NCBI RefSeq assembly: GCF_001485495.1
Contig: NZ_BCNF01000007.1
Span: 1 to 55,855 of the forward strand
Direction of reading: 5' to 3'
Source: Gordonia desulfuricans NBRC 100010
GTDB lineage: Bacteria > Actinomycetota > Actinomycetes > Mycobacteriales > Mycobacteriaceae
DNA: 55,855 nt
Shown: piece after piece, positions 9,622 to 19,000 of the stretch
Numbering within the stretch: the first letter of the stretch is position 1
How the letters are laid out: each line of letters starts with the position of its first letter
The notes under the pieces: generated by a model
Databases searched by the model: none
What the model saw: the letters and a program-made list of their open reading frames with translations, nothing else
What the model was told of the DNA's origin: nothing
Position numbers and translations under genes: made by a program

Positions 9622-11769
9622 ATGGTCGAGACAGTCTCCACTCCCCCGCACCGGTCGGACGTGCCCGCGCAGCCCTACGATTACGCCATCACCATCGCGG
9701 ATTGCAACAGCATCTCCAGGGCAGACATCACACTCCGGCGCGAGGCACTCAACATCAAGTACGGACCCAACGGAATCGGAAAGAGCACCATCGCCCGCGC
9801 ACTGGTACTCAACACCAGAGGGCAGGATGCTCTGCATGAACTACTCCCGTTCAAATACCGTCAACGAGGCGGCAAAGAGGCCCCAACAGTAGTAGGTGCC
9901 GACGAGATCAAGAGCGTTCTCGTCTTCGATGAACACTACGTATCCCAGTTCGTCTTCCAACCCGACGAAGTGATAAAGAACAGTTTCGAAATCTTCATCA
10001 GAACACCCGAATACCAAGCAGGTAACGAGGAGCTTGAGGAGATATTCGAAGATCTAAAGAAAGTCTTCCTAGAGAACAAGGCGCTTGATGATGTGATCGC
10101 CGGATTCACCGAGCTGCGCAACGCGTTTACCATCACCAAATCCGGCGCGATTGCGAAGACCAGCAAAGGGTTCAAGGCGCTCGGCGTGGGCGGGAAGCTC
10201 AGCAAGATCCCGAAGCCCCTCCTAGGGTTTCAGAGTTTTCTCGATAGCGACGACCCCGCAGGGTGGTTATCCTGGCAAGCAAAGGGCAAGAACTACCTTC
10301 AACTATCAGACAACTGCCCCTTCTGCTCAGTTCCCAACGTGGATAAGAAGACTGCGGTTCACGTATCCGAGACGTACGAATCTGCTGCGGTCAAGAACAT
10401 GAGCGCGCTACGTCTCGTCATCGACAGGCTAGCAGGGTTCTTCGTACCGGAACGCCTTGACCAACTCAGGAAGATCACAACAAGCCTGGAGGAACTGTCG
10501 CGCGAGCAGGACCAATTCTTGGCAAATCTGCGAGGTCAGGTCGAGACACTTCTGGACAAGTTCACCGCACTCAAGGGGCTCTCGTTTGTCTCCCTCCGAG
10601 ACGAGCCTGACGTAGACAAGGCGCTGCGGAGCCTGAAGATCGAACTGGACCTTCTTGACGCGCTCAACTCTGAAGGCACTCGCGGTGTTGTAGAAGACAT
10701 GAATGCGCGGCTAGACGATGTTGCTGAGCGGATCACCGACATCAAGCGACGGGTGGGCATTCAGAAGAGTCAGGTAGCGAAGTCGATCGAACGAAATCAG
10801 GGCGAGATCAACGAGTACCTTCGATCCGCAGGCTACAAGTATGCAGTGCGGATCGAGCCCAAAGGCGACTCCTACCGAATGATACTTGAGCACAAGGATG
10901 CCCCGGGCCACTTGGAAGCTGCTGGCAGCCACCTGAGTTTCGGCGAGCGCAACGCCTTCGCACTAGTACTGTTCATGCACCAGGTCCGCCGCGACAGCCC
11001 TGACCTTGTAGTCCTGGACGATCCAGTGTCGAGCTTTGACAAGACTAAAAAGTTCGCGATTCTCCACAAGCTGTTTCACGGCAAGCAAAGTCTCCGGGGA
11101 TTCACCACGCTGCTCCTGACTCACGACATTGAGCCCGCCATCGACATCATCCGAACGGCGACCTCGGGGCAGTTTCGGGCAGCGACTCCAGCCGTCCACT
11201 TTCTCCAAAGTCGCGAAGGTCAAGTGGAAGAGAAACCCATCAGGCCCGCAGACATTATGACATTCTCACAGATCTGCGACGAGAATACTGACTCCTCGGC
11301 CGACCCGATAATCAAGTGCATCTATCTACGCCGCCGCTATGAGGTCCACGGAGATCGTGGGCCGGAATACGACGTTCTTTCCAGTCTTCTCCACGTACGG
11401 GACGAACCCAGCGCGAAGGGCGAGAACGGAGAGTTCAACGCCCTCGGCAAAGAGGAACGTGAACACGCAATCGCCAAGATCGAGAAGATCATCCCCGGTT
11501 TTGACTACGAAGCGCTCCTGGCGGAGCTCAAAGACCGGGAGGTCTTAAAGGCCAAGTTCCAAGAGACAAACGTAGGCTACGAGAAGGTGCAGATCTTCCG
11601 TATTGCATTGGAGCTCGATCCCGAAGCTTCTATAGCAGATGTCGCATTTAAGAAGTTCGTGAACGAGACATACCATATCGAGAATGAGTACGTGATGCAG
11701 CTGAACCCACGAGAGTTTGATTCGGTCCCGGAGCACGTCATCCAAGCGTGCGCAGAGCTTCTCTCGTAG
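9622..11769 (+). CDS. AAA/ABC-type ATPase, RloC/PrrC-like (candidate defence)
   Basis: This 715-residue cytosolic protein has an ABC/SMC-type nucleotide-binding site split by a long insert. Walker A YGPNGIGKST is at 47-56, the ABC signature LSFGERN at 438-444, Walker B LVVLDDPVSSFD at 462-473, and the H-loop LLTHD has His501. The insert is partly coiled-coil and carries a CPFC pair (232-235) like the zinc hook of Rad50 and RloC. After the ATPase core comes Arg570-xxx-Glu574 followed by His576 and His591, reminiscent of the Arg-Glu-His triad of PrrC/RloC anticodon nucleases. GC is visibly lower and codon use differs from neighbours, a sign of transfer. No ribosome site is obvious at the ATG. 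The AAA_13-like family is secure; nuclease activity is inference. Confidence 0.8.
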   Translation: MVETVSTPPHRSDVPAQPYDYAITIADCNSISRADITLRREALNIKYGPNGIGKSTIARALVLNTRGQDALHELLPFKYRQRGGKEAPTVVGADEIKSVLVFDEHYVSQFVFQPDEVIKNSFEIFIRTPEYQAGNEELEEIFEDLKKVFLENKALDDVIAGFTELRNAFTITKSGAIAKTSKGFKALGVGGKLSKIPKPLLGFQSFLDSDDPAGWLSWQAKGKNYLQLSDNCPFCSVPNVDKKTAVHVSETYESAAVKNMSALRLVIDRLAGFFVPERLDQLRKITTSLEELSREQDQFLANLRGQVETLLDKFTALKGLSFVSLRDEPDVDKALRSLKIELDLLDALNSEGTRGVVEDMNARLDDVAERITDIKRRVGIQKSQVAKSIERNQGEINEYLRSAGYKYAVRIEPKGDSYRMILEHKDAPGHLEAAGSHLSFGERNAFALVLFMHQVRRDSPDLVVLDDPVSSFDKTKKFAILHKLFHGKQSLRGFTTLLLTHDIEPAIDIIRTATSGQFRAATPAVHFLQSREGQVEEKPIRPADIMTFSQICDENTDSSADPIIKCIYLRRRYEVHGDRGPEYDVLSSLLHVRDEPSAKGENGEFNALGKEEREHAIAKIEKIIPGFDYEALLAELKDREVLKAKFQETNVGYEKVQIFRIALELDPEASIADVAFKKFVNETYHIENEYVMQLNPREFDSVPEHVIQACAELLS

Positions 11770-11843
11770 TACAGCTACAGAACGAAATGGCGTGTCCCGG
11801 GTAGATGAATCCATGTCCACGTGGCACGGGCGTGCTTGTCAAC

Positions 11844-12782
11844 CTACACAGAGTGACCTATTCGCTGGCAGCGCGGGCAGAAGTGCGAGCCGCGGTTCAT
11901 GAATTGCTCGCGCACGATCGGCGTTCCACACCGATTACAAGGCTCGCCAACCCGGCCATAAACGTCAAGGGATCGGGAAAAGTACCCGGACTGCCCGTTG
12001 ACGTTGACATACAGCGCGTCGAACGACGTCCCGCCTACTGCGAGCGCCTGCGCCATCACCTCGGTCGCGGCGTCGAGCAACTCGCGAATCCGCTTGGGCG
12101 CCAACGTGTCCGTCATCCGTGTACCGTGCAGCTTGGCGCGCCACAAAGCCTCGTCGGCATAGATGTTGCCGACCCCGGAGATCACCGTCTGATCGAGCAG
12201 GGCTCGTTTGATCTCGGTGTGTTTGGCCCGCATCCGGGCGACGACGACCTCGCGGTCGTAACCGGGATCGAACGGGTCGGGTGCGATGTGGGCGACCGAC
12301 GCCGGTACCTGTTCGCCCGGCCGGAACGGGTCGTCGACCAGTTCGTCGACATGCCAGCCACCGAAGGTCCGCTGGTCGACGAAGCGCAGTTCGGCACCGA
12401 CCGCACCAGCACCATCGCCGACAGCGACATCCCCCGCAGCGACATCTCCCACGGCGACACCGCCGTCGAGTCCGGCCCGAATCCGTAGGTGCGTGTGATC
12501 AGGGGCATCGCGCTGCGAGATCAGCATCTGCCCGCTCATCCCGAGATGCACGACGAGCGCGGCGTCGTCGGTGGCATCGGAGACCTCGAGCCACAGGAAC
12601 TTGCCGCGGCGTCGGGCCGCGGTCACCGTCTTGCCGGTCAGCCGGCCGATCAGGTCGGTCGCACCACCGGGATGGCGACGGACGGCACGCGGATGGGCCA
12701 CCTCGACGTCGGTGATCCGACGGCCGACGACGTGGTCGACGAGACCGATACGGACGGTCTCGACCTCGGGGAGTTCAGGCAT
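11844..12782 (-). CDS. mutM: Formamidopyrimidine-DNA glycosylase MutM/Fpg
   Basis: Fpg removes 8-oxoguanine and formamidopyrimidines from DNA and nicks the abasic site. The 312-residue protein begins [10 protein letters not shown], giving the catalytic N-terminal proline and Glu. It has the helix-two-turn-helix stretch [15 protein letters not shown] and a C-terminal CNRC...CPRC zinc finger. It is longer than usual because of a Gly/Ala/Val/Asp low-complexity insert ([17 protein letters not shown]) within the N-terminal beta domain. It is 20 bases after rnc in the same unit. Its 3' end is the present boundary of an accessory insertion and is duplicated twice downstream. Confidence 0.96.
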   Translation of the reverse strand: MPELPEVETVRIGLVDHVVGRRITDVEVAHPRAVRRHPGGATDLIGRLTGKTVTAARRRGKFLWLEVSDATDDAALVVHLGMSGQMLISQRDAPDHTHLRIRAGLDGGVAVGDVAAGDVAVGDGAGAVGAELRFVDQRTFGGWHVDELVDDPFRPGEQVPASVAHIAPDPFDPGYDREVVVARMRAKHTEIKRALLDQTVISGVGNIYADEALWRAKLHGTRMTDTLAPKRIRELLDAATEVMAQALAVGGTSFDALYVNVNGQSGYFSRSLDVYGRVGEPCNRCGTPIVREQFMNRGSHFCPRCQRIGHSV

Positions 12783-12802
12783 CCGCGATCACACGGCGAC
12801 GG

Positions 12803-13546
12803 CTAGGCATCGGCCGACGCAGTATCCGACCGATCCGAGATCGCCTGCCACGCAAGGGCTGCGGCCTTCTGCTCGGCTTCCTTCTTGGTGCGTCCGACAC
12901 CGCTGCCCATCTTCTCGCCGGCGACCACCGCGGTGGCGGTGAACTCCTTGCTGTGGTCGGGTCCGGTCGAGGAGATCTGATACTGCGGGGGCCCGAAGCC
13001 GCGCTCGGCGCTGAGTTCCTGCAGGGATGTCTTCCAGTCCAGGCCCGCGCCGAGATGTCCGGAACGGTCGATCACGTCGTCGAACAGGCCGAGGATCACG
13101 CGCCGCGAGGTCTCGAGACCGTGTTCGAGGTAGATCGCCCCGAACAGGGACTCCATGCCATCGGCGAGGATCGAGTCCTTGTCCCGGCCACCGGTGAGTT
13201 CCTCACCACGACCGAGGTACAGATAGTGGCCGAGTCCGTGCTCACCGAGTTCACGCGCGACGTCGGCCAGGGCGTGCATGTTGACCACACTGGCCCGGAT
13301 CTTGGCCAGCTCGCCCTCCGGGCGGTCGGGGAAGCCCACGTACAGCCGCTCGGTGATCACCACACCGAGCACCGAGTCGCCGAGGAACTCCAGGCGCTCG
13401 TTGGTGGGCAGTCCGCCGTGCTCGTAGGCGAAGGAGCGGTGCGTCAGTGCCAGCGTCAGCAGGTCGTCGGAGATCTCGGTGCCGATCGCGGTCAGCAGGG
13501 AGGCGAACTCGGTGGCCTCGGTGCCCTTACGGGAGCCGCTGCTCAC
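12803..13546 (-). CDS. rnc: Ribonuclease III
   Basis: RNase III cleaves double-stranded RNA and processes rRNA precursors. The 247-residue protein has the catalytic signature [13 protein letters not shown] in the N-terminal domain and a C-terminal double-stranded RNA-binding domain ending [13 protein letters not shown]. Its GTG start overlaps the stop of the upstream yceD-type gene by 4 bases (GTGA), so the two are translationally coupled. Confidence 0.96.
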   Translation of the reverse strand: MSSGSRKGTEATEFASLLTAIGTEISDDLLTLALTHRSFAYEHGGLPTNERLEFLGDSVLGVVITERLYVGFPDRPEGELAKIRASVVNMHALADVARELGEHGLGHYLYLGRGEELTGGRDKDSILADGMESLFGAIYLEHGLETSRRVILGLFDDVIDRSGHLGAGLDWKTSLQELSAERGFGPPQYQISSTGPDHSKEFTATAVVAGEKMGSGVGRTKKEAEQKAAALAWQAISDRSDTASADA

Positions 13547-14181
13547 TGCGGGTCCTGCCGTTCGCCGTCCTCACCGGGCGTGGGTTCGTCGGCGGTCTTC
13601 AGATCCCCGAACTTGCCGGCGAGTCCCGCCCAGCGCGGGTCGATCTTCTCGTGTCCGTGTCCGGGTTCGGCGACGGCCAGCCGCACACCACACTCGCTGC
13701 ACAGTCCCTGGCAATCGTCCTCGCACAGCGGCGACATCGGCAGCTCGAGGGCCACCGCGTCGATCACCGACTGCTCGAGATCGATCCGGTCGTCGACGAT
13801 CCGGTGGATGTCGTCGGCGTCGGTGGTCTGCTCGGTCTGGCTGTCGGGGTAGGCGAACAGCTCGGTGAGGAAGACCGTGACGGTGCCGTCGAGCGGCTCC
13901 AGACATCGCGAACACTGTCCGGCGGTCTCGCCGCACACGGTTCCGGTCACCAGCACGCCCTCGCTGACCGCCTCCAGGCGCAGATCGAATTCGACATCGG
14001 AGCCCTCGGGGATCGCGATCATCTCCACGCCCAGACGGTCGGGGGCGGTCACGGTCCGGTGCACCTCGGACATGGTGCCGGGGCGGCGCCCGAAGGACCG
14101 GATGTCGAGCACAAACGGATCACGGGCGACGGCATCGGTACCCGACGCGGATACTCCCGGGGTCACAGCATTTTCGGCCAC
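13543..14181 (-). CDS. YceD/DUF177 family protein
   Basis: This protein of 212 residues belongs to the DUF177 (YceD) family, encoded next to rpmF or rnc in many bacteria and implicated in 23S rRNA accumulation. It shows the family's cysteine pattern: [15 protein letters not shown] in the middle and [16 protein letters not shown] near the C-terminus, probably a metal site. I placed the start at the GTG at 14181, which has no ribosome site; a longer frame exists, but its first 40 codons look unlike protein. Synteny matches Rv2926c. The exact start is uncertain. Confidence 0.85.
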   Translation of the reverse strand: MAENAVTPGVSASGTDAVARDPFVLDIRSFGRRPGTMSEVHRTVTAPDRLGVEMIAIPEGSDVEFDLRLEAVSEGVLVTGTVCGETAGQCSRCLEPLDGTVTVFLTELFAYPDSQTEQTTDADDIHRIVDDRIDLEQSVIDAVALELPMSPLCEDDCQGLCSECGVRLAVAEPGHGHEKIDPRWAGLAGKFGDLKTADEPTPGEDGERQDPQ

Positions 14182-14248
14182 GTATGCACCATACGCCCGG
14201 GTCAGGCAAGTATCGAATGCCCGCCCGGACGCGTGTCGGCAGGTGCGC

Positions 14249-15073
14249 TCAGACCGCCATCGGCGACGGCTGCTCGGCCTCCTGGCCGCGCCCGCGACCA
14301 CCGCGAACGGGTTCGTGGTCGACGCTGCGCGGGTATTCCACGTAGTCGTGCATCCCGGCGCCGGTACGCAGCTGGTGACGGCCGCGGTTCACCGACCGCA
14401 GCGTGTTGGTGAGGGTCTCCTCGAACTGCGCCAGCTTCTCGTCGACGTAGACGTCGCAGTCGCCGCGCAGGCGGTCGGCCTCGGCGTGGGCGGCGTCGAT
14501 GATGCGCTCGGCCTCGGACTTGGCCGCGGCCACCACCTCGGCCTCGCTGACCAGACGCTGCTGCTCGGCGATGCCGTCGGCCACCGACTTGTCGTAGGTG
14601 TTGTTGGCGGCGTCGATGGTGCGCTGCGCCTCGGCGCGGGCGCGGCCGGTGACCGCCTCGAACTCGCGGGCCGCGCTGGTCGAGAGGCGACGGGCCTCCT
14701 CGGTGGCGTCCTCGACCAGCGAGGAGCCGTGGTTGCCCGCCTCCTCGACCATGCGGTCGGCCTGTGCCTTGGCGTCGGAGAGGATGCGGTCGGCCTCGGC
14801 GCGGGCGTGCGCGAGGACCGCCTCGGACTCGGAGTCGGCGCCGGTGACCACGGTGTCGGCGTGATCGCGCGCCTCCGACAGCAGGGTCTCCCGCTGGTCG
14901 AGGACGTCCTGCGCGTCGTCGAGCTCACCTGGGATGGAGTCCTTGATGTCGTCGAGGAGCTCGAGCACATCCCCGCGCGGGACCACACAGCCCGCGGTCA
15001 TGGGGACACTCCGTGCCTCCTCGACGATCGCAACGAGCTCGTCGAGTGCTTCGAATACCCGGTACACAGCCAC
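14249..15073 (-). CDS. sepIVA: DivIVA-like septation protein SepIVA
   Basis: The 274-residue protein begins with a DivIVA-like stretch (MAVYRVFEALDELVAIVEE). It continues as a long uninterrupted coiled coil of Glu/Ala/Arg heptads, and ends in a basic, Gly-rich tail (RGGRGRGQEAEQ). It corresponds to Rv2927c, called SepIVA in mycobacteria, where it is needed for septation and polar envelope growth. Position between the yceD-type gene and coaD agrees. The alternative Wag31/DivIVA is unlikely because the crossing-arginine N-domain and genome context differ. Confidence 0.88.
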   Translation of the reverse strand: MAVYRVFEALDELVAIVEEARSVPMTAGCVVPRGDVLELLDDIKDSIPGELDDAQDVLDQRETLLSEARDHADTVVTGADSESEAVLAHARAEADRILSDAKAQADRMVEEAGNHGSSLVEDATEEARRLSTSAAREFEAVTGRARAEAQRTIDAANNTYDKSVADGIAEQQRLVSEAEVVAAAKSEAERIIDAAHAEADRLRGDCDVYVDEKLAQFEETLTNTLRSVNRGRHQLRTGAGMHDYVEYPRSVDHEPVRGGRGRGQEAEQPSPMAV

Positions 15074-15229
15074 CCCAATCCGGCATCTGCCTTGGTTCCG
15101 TCGATGAAACGCTTGTGACTATTGTGCCGAATGTTGCGACTGTGACTGCGGAGGCCCCTGTGGTCGGCGTGTCGTGTGATGCTATGGAGGTCGAAAACTC
15201 GAGGTCAACGCCCGGGAAACGGCAAAACC

Positions 15230-15718
15230 CTAGACCTGTCGTTCACCCGCGAGGACTGCCTGCAGCCGGTCGTGGATGTGTTCGGAGAGGAACGGACGCA
15301 CATCGCCGCCGAGTTTGGCGACCTCCTTGACCAGTGAGCTCGACACGTGGGCGTAGCTCGGGTCGGTCAGCAGGAACATGGTCTCGACGTCGGCGAGTTC
15401 ACGGTTCATCTGCGCCATCGGCAGCTCGTAGTCGAAGTCCACCGACGACCGCAATCCCTTCACGATCGCGTGGATGCCGTTCTGGGTCAGATAGTCGACG
15501 AGCAGTCCGCGCCACTTGTCGACGCGCACATTGGGCAGATCGGCACAGTCGTGCCGGATCAGGTCGAGGCGTTCGTCGACGTCGAACATCCCCCGCTTGT
15601 TGGGGTTGACCACCACGGTCACCACCAGTTCGTCGAAGCACCGCGCCGCGCGCTCGACGACATACCGGTGGCCACGGGTGAAGGGATCGAAGGAGCCTGG
15701 GAGCACCGCGCTTGTCAT
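15230..15718 (-). CDS. coaD: Phosphopantetheine adenylyltransferase
   Basis: CoaD transfers AMP from ATP to 4'-phosphopantetheine, the fourth step of coenzyme A synthesis. The 162-residue product starts MTSAVLPGSFDPFTRGH, the nucleotidyltransferase (T/H)xGH region, and later has KGLRSSVDFDYELPMAQMN, which forms the pantetheine pocket. I chose the ATG at 15718, which gives the family length; the longer frame adds Gly/Arg-rich junk. Confidence 0.96.
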   Translation of the reverse strand: MTSAVLPGSFDPFTRGHRYVVERAARCFDELVVTVVVNPNKRGMFDVDERLDLIRHDCADLPNVRVDKWRGLLVDYLTQNGIHAIVKGLRSSVDFDYELPMAQMNRELADVETMFLLTDPSYAHVSSSLVKEVAKLGGDVRPFLSEHIHDRLQAVLAGERQV

Positions 15719-15845
15719 GCCGGTCAACCTACCTGCGCCCCGGCCGCGCCCACCCCGCCTCCCCCGGCCCGTCACCGCCCCGGCGAGCACGTCTGCGCAC
15801 CCGGAGGGGCAGATCGGCCGGACCGCCCAGATCAGACCGGACCGC

Positions 15846-16397
15846 TCAGGCCAGGCGGGCGAACTGGACCACCGTGTCGCCGTAGGTCTTGTCCACGATC
15901 ACCTCGAACGCCGCGGGCCAGTCCACCGCACTGCGCCGATCCCGTTCCAGCACCACCAGCCCGTCCTCGGCCAGCCATCCCTGGGCCAAGGCGGTCAGGT
16001 CGGCGGTCATCTCCTCGTCACCGAGGGCATACGGCGGGTCGGAGAAGATCACGTCGAATCCCCGGGTGGCACTGCCGGCCAGATACGACGACGCGGTGCC
16101 GGTGACGACGCGGGTCTCCCGCGAGACCTTCAACGCCGACAGGTTCTTGGTGATCACCGCGGTGGCCCGCCGCCGGCTGTCGACGAACTCGGCGTGGGTC
16201 GCGCCGCGCGAGAGCGCCTCGATCCCCAGCGCACCGGATCCGGCGTACAGGTCGAGCACGCGAGCCTCGTCGAGGTCGATGCGGGCGCCGAGCACGTTGA
16301 ACACCGCCTCACGGACCCGGTCGGACGTCGGGCGGGTGCCCTCGTCGGGGACCGCGATGCGGTGGCCGCGAAACCGGCCGGCGATGATGCGTGTCAT
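15846..16397 (-). CDS. rsmD: 16S rRNA (guanine966-N2)-methyltransferase
   Basis: RsmD methylates G966 of 16S rRNA using S-adenosylmethionine. The 183-residue protein has the N-terminal TRIIAGRFRGHRIAVP, the SAM-binding VLDLYAGSGALGIEALSRGA and the catalytic DPPY motif in FDVIFSDPPYALG. I preferred the ATG at 16397 (MTRIIAG); an in-frame GTG two codons earlier is possible. It is divergent from ectA and close to coaD, as in mycobacteria. Confidence 0.94.
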   Translation of the reverse strand: MTRIIAGRFRGHRIAVPDEGTRPTSDRVREAVFNVLGARIDLDEARVLDLYAGSGALGIEALSRGATHAEFVDSRRRATAVITKNLSALKVSRETRVVTGTASSYLAGSATRGFDVIFSDPPYALGDEEMTADLTALAQGWLAEDGLVVLERDRRSAVDWPAAFEVIVDKTYGDTVVQFARLA

Positions 16398-16585
16398 CCC
16401 CACATTGTCGCGCGTGCGAATCCGGGCCCGGGACCCGTGCCCGATTCGGACATGGCGGCATTCGTTACAGGAATGTGTCCCAAGTCACATCCGTCGGCTG
16501 AACTGGGCCGACGACGGTGTTTCGCCGACCGATTCTCGTCGATGGGTGAATTCGTCGACAGCGGTTGTTAGCGTCGAAAACCGTT

Positions 16586-17140
16586 ATGAGCCCGTCCCCA
16601 ACAAGAACGGCCACATCACCCAGAGCGCCATCCGCGGCGCCCACGCTGCGCGTCCCGACCGTCACCGACGGCGCAGCCATCCACCAGATCGCCGAGCGCT
16701 CACGCGTTCTCGACGTCAATTCCGGATACGCCTACGTCCTCTGGTGTCACGATTTCGCCGACACCTCGGTTGTCGCCGAGATCGAGGGCACACCAGTCGG
16801 ATTCGTCACCGGATACCGCAGGCCCGACGACCCGGCCACCCTGATGGTCTGGCAGGTGGCGACCGGAGAGTCCTACCGCGGCCTCGGAATCGCTGCGGCG
16901 ATGCTGCACCACCTACTCGACCGAACTGCGGCACAAGGTGTCTCGCGCCTACAGACCACCATCAGTCCGGACAACCCCGCATCCCAGCGGCTGTTCGCGG
17001 CGGTGGCCGCCCAACGCGGCCTTCGGTTTTCCCGGCGTGATCTGTTCGCGGCGGACCTGTTCCCGGATTCCCATCAACCCGAAGATCTCTACACCCTCGA
17101 ACCCGATGGGTTCGATTCGACCACTGACGCCACTTCTTAG
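16586..17140 (+). CDS. ectA: Diaminobutyrate acetyltransferase EctA
   Basis: EctA acetylates L-2,4-diaminobutyrate on its gamma nitrogen, the second step to the osmoprotectant ectoine. The product (184 residues from the ATG at 16586) is a GNAT enzyme: YAYVLWCHDFADTSVVAE, the acetyl-CoA loop SYRGLGIAAAML and the C-terminal RDLFAADLFP are typical of EctA. A TTG seven codons upstream is in frame but less likely. It is first in ectA-ectB-ectC and is followed by a 104-base gap before ectB. Confidence 0.95.
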   Translation: MSPSPTRTATSPRAPSAAPTLRVPTVTDGAAIHQIAERSRVLDVNSGYAYVLWCHDFADTSVVAEIEGTPVGFVTGYRRPDDPATLMVWQVATGESYRGLGIAAAMLHHLLDRTAAQGVSRLQTTISPDNPASQRLFAAVAAQRGLRFSRRDLFAADLFPDSHQPEDLYTLEPDGFDSTTDATS

Positions 17141-17244
17141 GCGCCACAACGGTTTCTGCTGAACGCGATCAACCCGATCGTGTCTGTCCGGCTACGCACG
17201 TCCAGCGTATCCGGGCGTCATCCCACCCCTGGAGGTGCCTTTCC

Positions 17245-18540
17245 ATGACCCTGCTCGACTCCCCTGTCGACGACGCGGTCCCCACCATCACCGACATGTC
17301 GGTGTTCGAACAGCACGAATCGGAGGTGCGCAGCTACTGCCGGAACTGGCCGACGGTCTTCGAGCAGGCACGTGGCTCCTGGCTCACCGACGTCCACGGT
17401 GACCGCTACCTCGACTTCTTCGCCGGTGCCGGCGCCCTCAACTACGGTCACAACAACCCGGTGCTCAAGCAGGCCCTGCTGGAGTACCTGGTGGACGACG
17501 GGATCGTGCACGGCCTCGACATGGCGACCGTGGCCAAGGCCCGGTTCATCGAGACCTTCCGCGACAACGTCCTGCAGCCGCGCGGACTCGACCACAAGAT
17601 CCAGTTCCCCGGTCCGACCGGTACCAACGCGGTGGAATCGGCCCTCAAACTGGCCCGCAAGGTGACCGGCCGCGAGTCGGTGATCGGATTCACCAACGCC
17701 TTCCACGGCATGACGCTGGGATCGCTGTCGGTGACCGGCAACTCGATGAAGCGCGCCGGCGCGGGTATCCCGCTGGTCCACGCCACCCCGATGCCGTTCG
17801 ACAACTATCTCGGCGGTGTGGTCGAGGACTTCACCTGGTTCGAGCGTGTCCTCGACGATTCCGGCAGCGGACTGAACCTGCCCGCCGCGGTGATCGTCGA
17901 GACGGTGCAGGGCGAGGGTGGGGTCAACGTCGCCCGGCCCGAGTGGCTGCGTGGCCTGGCCGACCTGTGCCGCCGGCACGACATGCTGCTGATCGTCGAC
18001 GACGTGCAGATGGGTTGCGGCCGTACCGGTGAGTTCTTCTCGTTCGAGGAGGCCGGGATCGTCCCCGACATCATCACCCTCTCGAAGTCCATCGGCGGAT
18101 ACGGACTCCCCTTGGCGCTCACCCTGATCCGACCGGATCTCGATGTCTGGACACCGGGTGAACACAACGGCACCTTCCGCGGCAACAATCCGGCGTTCGT
18201 CACCGCGACCCGTGCGCTCGAGCACTACTGGGCCGACGACACGTTCTCCCGCGACATCCACATCAAGGGCCGCCAGATCGAAGAAGTGCTCACCGCGCTC
18301 GCCGGACGCCATCAGGGGTTGTCGACGCGGGGTCGCGGCATGGTCCGCGGACTCGTCTTCGACGACGCCACACATGCCGGCAAGGTGTGCACGCGGGCGT
18401 TCGAGTCCGGGCTGCTCGCCGAGACGTCCGGGCCGTCCGACGAAGTCGTCAAACTGCTTCCACCACTGACCATCTCGACCGAGGACCTCGACCGTGGGCT
18501 CGGGATTCTCGTCGACGCCACCGAGGAGGTTCTGGCATGA
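17245..18540 (+). CDS. ectB: Diaminobutyrate-2-oxoglutarate transaminase EctB
   Basis: EctB makes L-2,4-diaminobutyrate from aspartate semialdehyde and glutamate, the first ectoine step. The 431-residue class III aminotransferase has [18 protein letters not shown] (cofactor phosphate site), [11 protein letters not shown] and the PLP lysine in LSKSIGGYG (Lys281). A strong GGAGGTG ribosome site precedes the ATG. Its stop overlaps the ectC start (ATGA), so ectBC are coupled. Confidence 0.97.
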   Translation: MTLLDSPVDDAVPTITDMSVFEQHESEVRSYCRNWPTVFEQARGSWLTDVHGDRYLDFFAGAGALNYGHNNPVLKQALLEYLVDDGIVHGLDMATVAKARFIETFRDNVLQPRGLDHKIQFPGPTGTNAVESALKLARKVTGRESVIGFTNAFHGMTLGSLSVTGNSMKRAGAGIPLVHATPMPFDNYLGGVVEDFTWFERVLDDSGSGLNLPAAVIVETVQGEGGVNVARPEWLRGLADLCRRHDMLLIVDDVQMGCGRTGEFFSFEEAGIVPDIITLSKSIGGYGLPLALTLIRPDLDVWTPGEHNGTFRGNNPAFVTATRALEHYWADDTFSRDIHIKGRQIEEVLTALAGRHQGLSTRGRGMVRGLVFDDATHAGKVCTRAFESGLLAETSGPSDEVVKLLPPLTISTEDLDRGLGILVDATEEVLA

Positions 18541-18962
18541 TCGTGCGCACCACCCAGGAGATCACCGGCACCGACCGCGACGTCGCCGACCCCGCGGGCA
18601 AGTGGGTGTCCAAACGGATCGTGCTGGCCGGCGACGGTGTGGGATTCTCCTTCCACGAGACCACCATCGAGGCCGGAACGGTCAACGAGTTCCACTACGC
18701 CCACCACATCGAATCGGTGTGGCTGGTCGAGGGGCAGGGCACGCTGCTCGACCGGGAGACCGGTGAGAAGTATCCGCTCGGGCCCGGCACCATGTATCTG
18801 CTCGACGGACATGAGCGCCACACCGTCACCACCGACACCCGGATGCGGATGCTGTGTGTGTTCAATCCGCCGGTCGTGGGCGACGAGGTTCACGACGAGA
18901 ACGGCGTCTATCCGCTGGTGACCGCGGTGCCCGAGCCGGGTCGCCACTCCGTCGGTTCCTGA
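18537..18962 (+). CDS. ectC: L-ectoine synthase EctC
   Basis: EctC closes N-gamma-acetyl-diaminobutyrate into ectoine. The 141-residue cupin starts [16 protein letters not shown] and has the metal-binding patch [18 protein letters not shown] and the second strand [15 protein letters not shown]. It overlaps ectB by 4 bases. No ectoine hydroxylase gene (ectD) follows; the next gene is a sirtuin. Confidence 0.97.
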   Translation: MIVRTTQEITGTDRDVADPAGKWVSKRIVLAGDGVGFSFHETTIEAGTVNEFHYAHHIESVWLVEGQGTLLDRETGEKYPLGPGTMYLLDGHERHTVTTDTRMRMLCVFNPPVVGDEVHDENGVYPLVTAVPEPGRHSVGS

Positions 18963-18987
18963 CCCGCCGGCCGGATCCGGACCGGCC

Positions 18988-18993
18988 TATTCT
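18988..18993 (+). promoter_or_regulatory. Probable -10 box of a leaderless sirtuin promoter
   Basis: TATTCT lies 7 bases before the GTG start of the sirtuin gene. That spacing puts the transcription start at or next to the start codon, and no separate Shine-Dalgarno element fits. Confidence 0.55.
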
Positions 18994-19000
18994 GGACAGG

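Larger units (their letters stand above)
8305..11843. mobile_element. Two-module accessory insertion at the mutM 3' end
   Basis: This segment separates mutM from the OsmC gene, neighbours in related genomes. It contains decayed mutM end C, cargo gene 1 (secreted protein), decayed mutM end B and cargo gene 2 (ATPase), and abuts the intact mutM stop at 11844. Each module is cargo plus a displaced mutM end. Both cargo genes are on the plus strand, convergent with mutM. There is no visible integrase, transposase or terminal inverted repeat. The interpretation as site-specific integration products is inference from the repeat layout. Confidence 0.5.
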
